14,482 nucleotides of DNA from DATAYA01 sp036272815 (GTDB lineage Bacteria > Pseudomonadota > Alphaproteobacteria > Acetobacterales > Acetobacteraceae), in NCBI GenBank assembly GCA_036272815.1, contig DATAYA010000108.1, forward strand, positions 1 to 14,482, written 5' to 3'. Positions 1-6,304 of this stretch are shown piece after piece. The translations under genes were made by a program, and so were the position numbers. The notes under the pieces were generated by a model that made no database searches, was not told where the DNA came from, and saw nothing but the letters and a program-made list of their open reading frames with translations. Each line of letters begins with the position of its first letter. Within the stretch, counting starts at the first letter, position 1.

Positions 1-706
1 CATCGCGGCGGCGATCGCCTTCGCGATGCTGACCGCCGGCCTGCTGGGGATGCTGATCGAGCGCGTCGCCTATCGCCCGATGCTCGCCGCCCCGCGGCTG
101 TCGATCCTGATTACCGCACTCGCGGTCTCGATGGTGCTGGAAAACACGGTGCTCGCCGCGACCGGCGGCCAGATCGAGGCGTTCAGCACCGATCTCGGCT
201 TTGAGGGCTTCGATCTCGGCTCCGTCCACATCACCACGACGCAGATCGTGCTGGTGGTCTCCGCGCTGCTGCTGATGATGGCGATGCAGGTGTTCATCTC
301 GCGCACGCTCTGGGGCAAGGCGATGCGCGCGATTGCGATCGACCCCGACGCCTGCCGGCTGATGGGGATCGACGTCCACCGGGTGATCGCGCTCACCTTC
401 TTCGTGGGCTCCGCGCTGGCCGCCGCGGCCGGCGTGATGGCGGGTGTCTATTACGGCAGCCTGTTCTACTTCATGGGTTTCCTGATCGGGCTGAAGGCGT
501 TCACCGCGGCGGTGATCGGCGGCATCGGCAGCATCCCGGGGGCGATGCTCGGCGGCCTCGTGCTCGGCCTGCTCGAAGCTTTCGGCACGCAGATCCAGGT
601 GGTGGGGACGGAATGGAAGGACGTGTTCGTCTTCGCGATCCTGATACTGCTGCTGGTGTTCCGCCCGACCGGCCTGCTCGGCCGCCCGGAGGTGGAGCGT
701 ATGTGA
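1..706 (+). CDS. livH: Branched-chain amino acid ABC transporter permease LivH (5' end outside window)
   Basis: One of the two membrane permeases of a LivHMGF-type (HAAT family) importer for leucine, isoleucine, valine or related amino acids. The reading frame is open from base 2 to the TGA at 704-706, giving about 234 visible residues. A full LivH is about 290, so the N-terminus lies upstream. The visible part alternates hydrophobic helices and short loops. It contains the family segment LIERVAYRPM near the start, a VIGGIGSIPGAMLGG loop in the second half, and a C-terminal hydrophobic helix ending in LVFRPTGLLG, all typical of LivH. The internal ATG at 26 is unlikely to be the true start because similar sequence continues upstream of it. 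Its stop overlaps the livM start (GTGA at 703-706), so the two are probably translationally coupled. Substrate specificity cannot be read from the permease, and no LivK binding protein is in the window. Confidence 0.93.
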   Translation, partial: IAAAIAFAMLTAGLLGMLIERVAYRPMLAAPRLSILITALAVSMVLENTVLAATGGQIEAFSTDLGFEGFDLGSVHITTTQIVLVVSALLLMMAMQVFISRTLWGKAMRAIAIDPDACRLMGIDVHRVIALTFFVGSALAAAAGVMAGVYYGSLFYFMGFLIGLKAFTAAVIGGIGSIPGAMLGGLVLGLLEAFGTQIQVVGTEWKDVFVFAILILLLVFRPTGLLGRPEVERM

Positions 707-1617
707 CGGCGACACTCCGCCGCGCCGCACCCGCGATCCTGTTCGTCGTGCTGCTGCTGGTGCCGCTGGTCGCCAGCGACTACCAGCTCGAGGTGCTGAC
801 CAACGCCTGGCTCTACGTCGTGCTCTGCCTCGGGCTCAATGTCGTCGTCGGCTATGCGGGCCTGCTCGATCTCGGCTATGCCGCGTTCTTTGCTGTCGGC
901 GCCTACACGACCGGCATCCTGACCGCGCGGTTCGGCGTCGATTTCTGGGCGACCATCCCGGCCGCGATCGCGGTCGCGTGCGTGGCCGGCATCGTCATCG
1001 GCGGCCCCACGCTGCGGCTGCGCAGCGACTATCTGGCGATCGTGACGCTCGGCTTCGGCGAGATGGTGCGCATCGCCGCGCGCAATCTGCGCATCACCGG
1101 CGGCGCGAGCGGGCTCGTCGGCATCGACCGGCCGCATCTGTTCGGGCTGAAGATCGAGCGGATCGGGCAGTTCTACATCATCTTCCTGCTGCTCGCCGCA
1201 CTCGCCTGGGTGGTAAGTGCGCGGTTGCAATTCTCGCGCATCGGCCGCGCCTGGCGTTACGTGCGCCACGACGAGGACGCCGCCGAGGCGATGGGCATCA
1301 ACCGCGTCGCGGTCAAGCTCGCCGCCTACATGATCGGCGCGGTGTTCGCGGCCATTGCCGGCTGCTTCTATGCCGCGAAGATGACGGCGATCTCGCCCGA
1401 GACTTTCTCTTTCTCGCAATCGGTGCTCATTCTTCTGGGCGTCGTGCTCGGCGGCATGGGGAAAATACCCGGCGTGGCACTCGGGGCATTGGTGCTGGCG
1501 ATCTTTCCCGAAGTGTTCCGCGACATCGGCTCGATGCGGATGCTGGTGTTCGCGATCGTGCTGCTCCTGATGATGCTGTTCCGCCCGCACGGGCTGTGGC
1601 CGGAGCGGCGGCATTGA
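703..1617 (+). CDS. livM: Branched-chain amino acid ABC transporter permease LivM
   Basis: Second inner-membrane permease, expected to pair with LivH to form the translocation channel. It is 304 residues from the GTG at 703, close to the usual length. I chose this GTG because it overlaps the livH stop by 4 bp and has GGAGG at 688-692, 10 bp upstream. An earlier in-frame start at 613 would lie deep inside livH and add non-homologous sequence. The family hallmark is near residues 45-70: LNVVVGYAGLLDLGYAAFF, followed by GAYTTG. The loop GVVLGGMGKIPGVALGAL and a final hydrophobic helix ending LFRPHGLWPE are also typical. The gene ends at TGA 1615-1617, overlapping the livG start. It probably shares one transcript with livH, livG and livF. 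Confidence 0.95.
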   Translation: MTATLRRAAPAILFVVLLLVPLVASDYQLEVLTNAWLYVVLCLGLNVVVGYAGLLDLGYAAFFAVGAYTTGILTARFGVDFWATIPAAIAVACVAGIVIGGPTLRLRSDYLAIVTLGFGEMVRIAARNLRITGGASGLVGIDRPHLFGLKIERIGQFYIIFLLLAALAWVVSARLQFSRIGRAWRYVRHDEDAAEAMGINRVAVKLAAYMIGAVFAAIAGCFYAAKMTAISPETFSFSQSVLILLGVVLGGMGKIPGVALGALVLAIFPEVFRDIGSMRMLVFAIVLLLMMLFRPHGLWPERRH

Positions 1618-2393
1618 GCGCACTTCTTGAGGTGCATGGCCTCTCCTTGCGCTTCGGCGGGCTTCTGGTCCTCCAGCAGCTCGATTTCAGCGTGCAGGCC
1701 GGCACGATCGCGAGCCTGATCGGCCCCAACGGCGCCGGCAAGACCAGCGTGTTCAACTGCCTCACCGGCTTCTACCGCCCCTCCGGCGGCCGCATCACGC
1801 TCGACGGACGCGACCTGCGCGGGCTGCGGCCGCACCGCATCACCCGCGCCGGCCTCGCGCGCACCTTCCAGAACCTGCGCCTGTTCCGCGAGATGTCGGT
1901 GATCGAGAATGTCATGGCCGGACGGCATTGCCGCAGCCGCGCCGGCGTGCTCGCCGCGATCGCGCGCACGCCCGCGCAGCGCCGCGAGGAGCGCGCGGTG
2001 GTCGCGGCGGCGCATCGCTGGCTCGATTTCGTCGGGTTGCGCGGACACGCCGAACGCAGCGCCGGCAATCTCTCCTACGGCGACCAGCGGCGCGTCGAAT
2101 GGGCGCGTGCCCTGGCGACCGACCCGCGCCTGCTGCTGCTCGACGAGCCGGCGGCCGGCCTCAACCACGACGAACGCGCCGCCCTCGTGGCGCTGATCCG
2201 CCGCGTGCGCGACGAACTCGGCATCACCGTGCTGCTGATTGAGCACGACATGGGCCTCGTGATGCAGGTCTCCGAAGCGATCACGGTGCTCGACTACGGC
2301 CGCAAGATCGCCGAGGGCGACGCCGCCGCGGTGCAGTCCGACCCGGCGGTGATCGAGGCCTATCTCGGCCGCGACGAGGACGACGCCCGGTGA
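1614..2393 (+). CDS. livG: Branched-chain amino acid ABC transporter ATP-binding protein LivG
   Basis: Cytoplasmic ATPase of the Liv importer, 259 residues from a TTG start at 1614 (family usual about 255). I chose TTG because it overlaps the livM stop in a TTGA junction, has GGAG-type sequence at 1602-1605, and gives a standard N-terminus (SALLEVHGLSLRFGG). ATPase motifs are complete: Walker A GPNGAGKT at 37-44, the LivG-type switch TFQNLRLF, signature LSYGDQRR from 153, and Walker B LLLLDEP with D177 and E178. The family-typical C-terminal part follows, with VLLIEHDMGLVM and a final segment ending in AYLG. Its stop overlaps the livF start (GTGA, 2390-2393). The open frame continues far upstream of 1614, but that part is only a shadow of livM. 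Confidence 0.94.
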   Translation: MSALLEVHGLSLRFGGLLVLQQLDFSVQAGTIASLIGPNGAGKTSVFNCLTGFYRPSGGRITLDGRDLRGLRPHRITRAGLARTFQNLRLFREMSVIENVMAGRHCRSRAGVLAAIARTPAQRREERAVVAAAHRWLDFVGLRGHAERSAGNLSYGDQRRVEWARALATDPRLLLLDEPAAGLNHDERAALVALIRRVRDELGITVLLIEHDMGLVMQVSEAITVLDYGRKIAEGDAAAVQSDPAVIEAYLGRDEDDAR

Positions 2394-2434
2394 CCGTGAC
2401 CAATACCGTGACCAAGACCGTGACCGAGACGGTG
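2390..2434 (+). repeat. 12-bp tandem repeat at the livG/livF junction
   Basis: Three near-identical 12-bp units (GTGACCAATACC at 2396-2407, GTGACCAAGACC at 2408-2419, GTGACCGAGACG at 2420-2431) are preceded by a half unit GTGACC at 2390 and followed by GTG at 2432. The array contains the livG stop and the livF start. The unit is a multiple of three, so changes in copy number would lengthen or shorten the LivF N-terminus without a frameshift. Confidence 0.8.
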
Positions 2435-3136
2435 CTCGCGATCGAGAACGTGCAGACCTTCTACGGCCACATCCACGCGCTGCACGGCATCAGCCTCCAG
2501 GTCCGCCGCGGCCAGGTGGTCGCATTGCTGGGTGCGAACGGCGCCGGCAAGAGCACGACCTTGCGCACCATCTCGGGCCTGGTCCCCGCGCGCAGCGGCA
2601 AGGTCGTGTTCGAGGGCACCGACATCACCCGCCGTGCCGCACACCTGATCCCGCGCATGGGCCTGATCCACGTCCCCGAAGGCCGGCGCATCTTCAAGGG
2701 CATGACGGTGCGCGAGAACCTCGAGCTCGGCAGCTTCACGCTCGCCGACGAGGCGGAGCGGCAGCGGCGGCTGGCGGACGTGTTCGCGACCTTCCCGGTG
2801 CTCGACGCGCGCCAGCACGGTGATGCAAGCCAGCTCTCCGGCGGCGAGCAGCAGATGCTCGCGATCGGCCGCGCGCTGATGGCCGGCCCCCGGCTGCTGC
2901 TTCTCGACGAGCCGAGCATGGGCCTCGCCCCGCGCCTGGTGCGCGAGATCATGCGCATCATCCGCCGCCTCAACGAGGCCGGCACGACCATCCTGCTGGT
3001 GGAGCAGAACACCAAGATCGCGCTGCAGGTCGCGCATTACGGCTACGTGCAAGAGACCGGACGCGTGGTGACGCAGGGCGATGCCGCCTCCCTCGGGCGC
3101 GACGAGGCGGTGGTGAAGGCGTATCTGGGCGCGTGA
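2390..3136 (+). CDS. livF: Branched-chain amino acid ABC transporter ATP-binding protein LivF
   Basis: Second ATPase of the Liv importer, expected to heterodimerise with LivG. It is 248 residues if translation starts at GTG 2390, which overlaps the livG stop and has GAGGA at 2376-2380. Motifs: Walker A GANGAGKS at 48-55, VPEGRRIFKGMTVRENL (LivF-typical) near 96-112, signature LSGGEQQ from 150, Walker B LLLLDEP with D174 and E175, and VEQNTKIAL after it. The conserved family N-terminus is roughly AIENVQTFYG, starting at residue 17. The preceding stretch is a Val/Thr-rich run encoded by 12-bp repeats, and every repeat contains an in-frame GTG (2396, 2408, 2420, 2432), so the true start is uncertain within about 14 codons. 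The gene is last in the liv cluster, and a GC-rich hairpin pair lies downstream. Confidence 0.94.
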   Translation: MTVTNTVTKTVTETVLAIENVQTFYGHIHALHGISLQVRRGQVVALLGANGAGKSTTLRTISGLVPARSGKVVFEGTDITRRAAHLIPRMGLIHVPEGRRIFKGMTVRENLELGSFTLADEAERQRRLADVFATFPVLDARQHGDASQLSGGEQQMLAIGRALMAGPRLLLLDEPSMGLAPRLVREIMRIIRRLNEAGTTILLVEQNTKIALQVAHYGYVQETGRVVTQGDAASLGRDEAVVKAYLGA

Positions 3137-3172
3137 CCAGTCGGCGTGTGACCAGTCGGCGCGCGACCAGTC
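3133..3172 (+). repeat. 15-bp tandem repeat overlapping the livF stop codon
   Basis: GTGACCAGTCGGCGT (3133-3147) is followed directly by GTGACCAGTCGGCGC (3148-3162) and a decayed partial copy GCGACCAGTC (3163-3172). The livF TGA lies inside the first unit, and the second copy duplicates that TGA in the same frame. The repeat is probably a slippage duplication. No function is evident. Confidence 0.75.
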
Positions 3173-3185
3173 TGGGCGCGTCGGC

Positions 3186-3215
3186 GCGGGCCATCCCCGC
3201 CGGGCCATTCCCGGC
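3186..3215 (+). terminator. Candidate hairpin terminator after livF
   Basis: Two adjacent inverted repeats: GCGGG/CCCGC (3186-3190 with 3196-3200) and GCCGGG/CCCGGC (3199-3204 with 3210-3215). They share two bases, so they may be alternative structures. Both loops begin with CCAT. There is no T-tract, so a standard intrinsic terminator is not shown. The position, 50-80 bp after the livF stop and before the rho promoter, suits a transcription boundary. Confidence 0.35.
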
Positions 3216-3280
3216 CGGCGCGCGTTACCAAAGAACGCGAACCTTCCGGCCGGCTCGCCGAGTGCGAAGCCGCCGCCCGG

Positions 3281-3309
3281 TTGACGCGACCGCCGCCGCT
3301 CACTATCTT
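3281..3309 (+). promoter_or_regulatory. Sigma-70-like promoter for rho
   Basis: TTGACG at 3281-3286 and TATCTT at 3304-3309 are separated by exactly 17 bp. Transcription would start near 3316 and give a leader of about 150 nt before the rho ATG. This is the best promoter-like match seen in the window, and it sits where rho would need its own promoter after the liv operon. The short upstream hairpins support a new transcription unit here. Confidence 0.6.
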
Positions 3310-3315
3310 CCTTTC

Positions 3316-3469
3316 GCAATCAGGTATCGGGCGTTCTTCCGCCAGCCTGATCCCGCCCCCTTCGGACAGCACCCTTCGCCCCGCGAACGGGTTGGCCGCA
3401 CCCACACGGACCAAAGCCCGCGCTGTCCCGTCCTCCGCCTGCCGCTCCCTCCTGCCACCGAGGCATCCA
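3316..3469 (+). promoter_or_regulatory. C-rich, G-poor rho leader (possible rut site)
   Basis: This stretch between the predicted transcription start and the rho ATG contains no gene of its own. By hand count over 3341-3470 there are about 64 C and 30 G in 130 bases, a strong C-over-G bias resembling Rho-binding (rut) RNA. Rho is known in other bacteria to repress its own synthesis by terminating within its leader. The same could occur here, but that is inferred from composition only. The rho frame is open through the leader, but that part has no similarity to Rho. Confidence 0.4.
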
Positions 3470-4744
3470 ATGCACCTTGCCGAACTGAAGGCAAAATCCC
3501 CCGCCGACCTGCTGAGCTTTGCCGAAGGCCTACAAATCGAGAACGCCTCCTCCCTGCGCAAGCAGGACATGATGTTCGCGATCCTCAAGAACCTGGCCGA
3601 CAACGACCAGGCGATCGCGGGCGAGGGCACGCTCGAGATCCTCTCCGACGGCTTCGGCTTCCTGCGCTCGCCGGACGCCAACTACCTGCCCGGCCCGGAC
3701 GACATCTACGTCTCGCCCAGCCAGGTCCGCCGCTTCGGCCTGCGCACCGGCGACACCGTCGAAGGCCAGATCCGCGCACCCAAGGAGGGCGAACGGTATT
3801 TCGCACTCCTCAAGGTCGACACAGTCAATTTCGAGCCGCCCGAGGCGGTGCGCCACCGCATCAACTTCGACAACCTGACACCGCTCTATCCCGAGCGCCG
3901 CCTGAAGATGGAGACGGAGAACTTCCAGTCCGTTGCGAAAGGCCCCTCCAAGGACAACACGCCGCGCGTCATCGACCTGATCGCGCCGATCGGCCGCGGC
4001 CAGCGCGCCCTGATCGTGGCGCCGCCGCGCACCGGCAAGACGGTGATGCTGCAGAACATCGCAACCGCGATCTCCGCCAACAATCCCGAAGTCTTCCTGA
4101 TCGTGCTGCTGATCGACGAGCGGCCCGAGGAAGTCACCGACATGGTGCGCAGCGTCAAGGGCGAGGTCATCAGCTCGACCTTCGACGAGCCGGCGACGCG
4201 GCACGTGCAGGTGACCGAGATGGTGCTTGAGAAGGCCAAGCGCCTCGTCGAGCACAAGCGCGACGTGGTCATCCTTCTCGACAGCATCACGCGACTTGCC
4301 CGCGCCTATAACACGGTGATCCCGTCCTCGGGCAAGGTGCTGACCGGCGGCGTCGATGCCAACGCGTTGCAGCGGCCGAAGCGCTTCTTCGGTGCCGCGC
4401 GCAACATCGAGGAAGGCGGATCGCTCACCATCATCGCGACCGCGCTGATCGACACCGGCAGCCGCATGGACGAGGTCATTTTCGAAGAATTCAAGGGCAC
4501 CGGCAATTCGGAGATCATCCTCGACCGCAAGCTCTCCGACAAGCGCACTTTCCCGGCGATCGACATCACCAAGTCGGGCACCCGCAAGGAGGAGCTGCTG
4601 GTCGAGAAGGGGACGCTGTCGAAGATGTGGGTGCTGCGCCGCATCCTCAACCCGATGGGCACCACCGACGCGATGGAGTTCCTGCTCGACAAGCTGAAAT
4701 ACAGCAAGACCAACCAGGACTTCTTCGACGCCATGAACACCTGA
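3470..4744 (+). CDS. rho: Transcription termination factor Rho
   Basis: Hexameric RNA-dependent ATPase/translocase that ends transcription at Rho-dependent sites. It is 424 residues from ATG 3470, normal for the family. This start gives the conserved N-terminus MHLAELKAKSPADLLSFAEG, and GAGG lies just upstream. The N-terminal RNA-binding domain has the RNP1-like motif DGFGFLR at 60-66 followed by PGPDDIYVSPSQVRRF. The ATPase domain has the P-loop APPRTGKT at 184-191 (K190), Walker B VILLDSITRLARAYN, the Q-loop region TGGVDANAL and the R-loop region FKGTGNSE. All key segments are present, with no insertion or truncation. It probably has its own promoter at 3281-3309. A CoA-transferase gene begins 8 bp after the stop, so the two may be co-transcribed. 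G+C is lower than in most neighbours, as expected for a conserved housekeeping gene. Confidence 0.98.
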   Translation: MHLAELKAKSPADLLSFAEGLQIENASSLRKQDMMFAILKNLADNDQAIAGEGTLEILSDGFGFLRSPDANYLPGPDDIYVSPSQVRRFGLRTGDTVEGQIRAPKEGERYFALLKVDTVNFEPPEAVRHRINFDNLTPLYPERRLKMETENFQSVAKGPSKDNTPRVIDLIAPIGRGQRALIVAPPRTGKTVMLQNIATAISANNPEVFLIVLLIDERPEEVTDMVRSVKGEVISSTFDEPATRHVQVTEMVLEKAKRLVEHKRDVVILLDSITRLARAYNTVIPSSGKVLTGGVDANALQRPKRFFGAARNIEEGGSLTIIATALIDTGSRMDEVIFEEFKGTGNSEIILDRKLSDKRTFPAIDITKSGTRKEELLVEKGTLSKMWVLRRILNPMGTTDAMEFLLDKLKYSKTNQDFFDAMNT

Positions 4745-4752
4745 GTGGCACC

Positions 4753-6225
4753 GTGCAGGCCGCCGCCGCCCTCGCCGAGATCTGGGAGGCGGCCGGCCTG
4801 CCGTCCGACGCGCTGCGACACGCGACCGTGTCCGGCGCCGCGCCGGTCCTGCCGTCGCACTTCGCGGTCGCGACCGCCGCCCAGTGTGCGGTCGCCGCCG
4901 CCGGCCTCGCCGCCGCGACGCTGCACGAGGCGCGCGGCGGCGCTGCGCAATCCGTCACCGTCGACCGCCGCCACGCCTGCGCCGAGTTCCGCTCCGAGCG
5001 CCTGCTGCGCGTCGACGGCACGACGCGCGCGGCGTGGGATGCGATCGCCGGCCTCTACCCGGCCGCGGATGGCTGGCTCCGCCTGCACACCAACTTCCCG
5101 CATCACCGCGACGGCATTCTCCGACTTCTGGCCTGCGCCCACGAACGTGCCGCCGTCGCCGCCGCGCTGCGCACCCGGCAGGCGATCGCCTTCGAGACGG
5201 AAGCGACCGAGGCGGGCCTGTGCGTCGCGGCGCTGCGCGATTTCGCGACCTGGGACGCCCATCCGCAGGGCCAGGCCGTGCCCACCCGCCCCCTGCTCGC
5301 GATCGAGCGCGTCGGCGACGCCCCCGCGCGCCTGCCCGCCGTTGCCTCCCGCCCGCTCGCCGGCATCCGCGTGCTCGACCTCACCCGCGTCATCGCCGGC
5401 CCCGTCTGCGCCCGCACGCTCGCCTCGCACGGCGCCGAGGTGCTGCGGATCACGGCGCCGCATCTGCCGGCGCTCGACCGGCTCGACATCGACACCGGCC
5501 GCGGCAAGCGGGCCGCCCAGCTCGACCTGCGCCGGCCGGCCGACCGCCGCCGCCTCGCCGATCTGGTGCGCGGCGCGGACGTCTTCGTGCAAGGCTATCG
5601 CCCGGGCGCGCTGGCCGCTCTCGGCTTCGGTCCGGAGGCGCTGGCGCGGCTGCGGCCGGGGATCGTCGTCGCGTCGCTCTCGGCCTATGGCGCGGCCGGC
5701 CCCTGGTCCGGCAAGCGCGGCTTCGACAGCCTCGTGCAGACCGCGACCGGCTTCAACGCGGCGGAAGCCGAGGCGGCCGGCGATGCGGTGCCACGTCCGC
5801 TGCCGGCGCAGGCGCTCGACTTCGCGACCGGCCACCTGCTCGCCGCCGGCACGATCGCCGCCCTGATCCGGCGCGGCACCGCGGGCGGAAGCTGGCACGT
5901 CCAGGCATCCCTCGCCCGCACCGGAGCCTGGCTGCGCGGCCTCGGCCCGGTCGCCGACGGCTTTTCGCCCGCCGATCCGGCGGACGACGATTTCGCCGAG
6001 TTCCTGGAGGAGACCGCGACCCCGTTCGGCACCGTGCGCGCCGTCCGCCCGCCCGCCATCCTCTCGGCGACGCCTGCCCGCTTCGCCACGCCGCCGGTGC
6101 CGCGCGACGCGCACCCTCCGGCCTGGACCGCCGCCGCCGACCCGCGCGAGGCCCGGCTCGCGCGCGCGCTCCGCGACAATCTCGCGCGCCGCAAGCAGCA
6201 GGCACGGGCACGCCGCGAGCCGTGA
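4753..6225 (+). CDS. Family III (CaiB/BaiF-type) CoA-transferase
   Basis: Predicted to move CoA between carboxylic acids; the substrate is unknown. It is 490 residues from GTG 4753, the first plausible start after the rho stop (a CTG at 4741 is an alternative). The classical N-terminal Rossmann-like part of CaiB begins only at residue 201 (PLAGIRVLDLTRVIAGP), followed by DTGRGKRAAQLDLR, VFVQGYRPGALAALGFG and LSAYGAAGPW. The likely catalytic Asp is D325, in GFDSLVQTATG. Residues 106-172 (DGWLRLHTNFPHH, then EAGLCVAALRDFATWDAHPQ) look like the C-terminal part of ordinary CaiB proteins placed first. The end is Ala/Arg-rich and basic. It is 8 bp downstream of rho and probably co-transcribed, though nothing links it functionally to rho. 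Family assignment is confident; the reaction is not assigned. Confidence 0.88.
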   Translation: MQAAAALAEIWEAAGLPSDALRHATVSGAAPVLPSHFAVATAAQCAVAAAGLAAATLHEARGGAAQSVTVDRRHACAEFRSERLLRVDGTTRAAWDAIAGLYPAADGWLRLHTNFPHHRDGILRLLACAHERAAVAAALRTRQAIAFETEATEAGLCVAALRDFATWDAHPQGQAVPTRPLLAIERVGDAPARLPAVASRPLAGIRVLDLTRVIAGPVCARTLASHGAEVLRITAPHLPALDRLDIDTGRGKRAAQLDLRRPADRRRLADLVRGADVFVQGYRPGALAALGFGPEALARLRPGIVVASLSAYGAAGPWSGKRGFDSLVQTATGFNAAEAEAAGDAVPRPLPAQALDFATGHLLAAGTIAALIRRGTAGGSWHVQASLARTGAWLRGLGPVADGFSPADPADDDFAEFLEETATPFGTVRAVRPPAILSATPARFATPPVPRDAHPPAWTAAADPREARLARALRDNLARRKQQARARREP

Positions 6226-6264
6226 CAAGGGTCGCATGACACGTGACAAGGGCACCGTGACAAG
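6222..6264 (+). repeat. GTGACAAG direct repeats at the CoA-transferase stop
   Basis: GTGACAAGGG occurs at 6222-6231 and 6243-6252, and GTGACAAG at 6257-6264. The first copy contains the TGA stop of the CoA-transferase. The copies are 21 and 14 bp apart, so this is a loose array. It fills most of the 79-bp gap before the peptidase gene. Confidence 0.7.
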
Positions 6265-6304
6265 CCGCCCGGCGTGCCTATTCTCGGCCATCCAGGAGGT
6301 GTCC

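Noticed and set aside
466..1623. A 385-codon minus-strand frame opposite livM
   Set aside because: Highly charged His/Arg/Glu-rich shadow with no domain. LivM on the plus strand is unambiguous.
2390..3172. The repeats around livF as a CRISPR array
   Set aside because: Units are 12-15 bp in direct tandem with no spacers, and no cas genes are present.
3281..3469. An N-terminal extension of Rho starting at TTG 3281
   Set aside because: The extra 63 residues are Pro/Ser/Arg-rich and not part of Rho. TTG 3281 is better explained as the promoter -35 element, and ATG 3470 gives the normal N-terminus.
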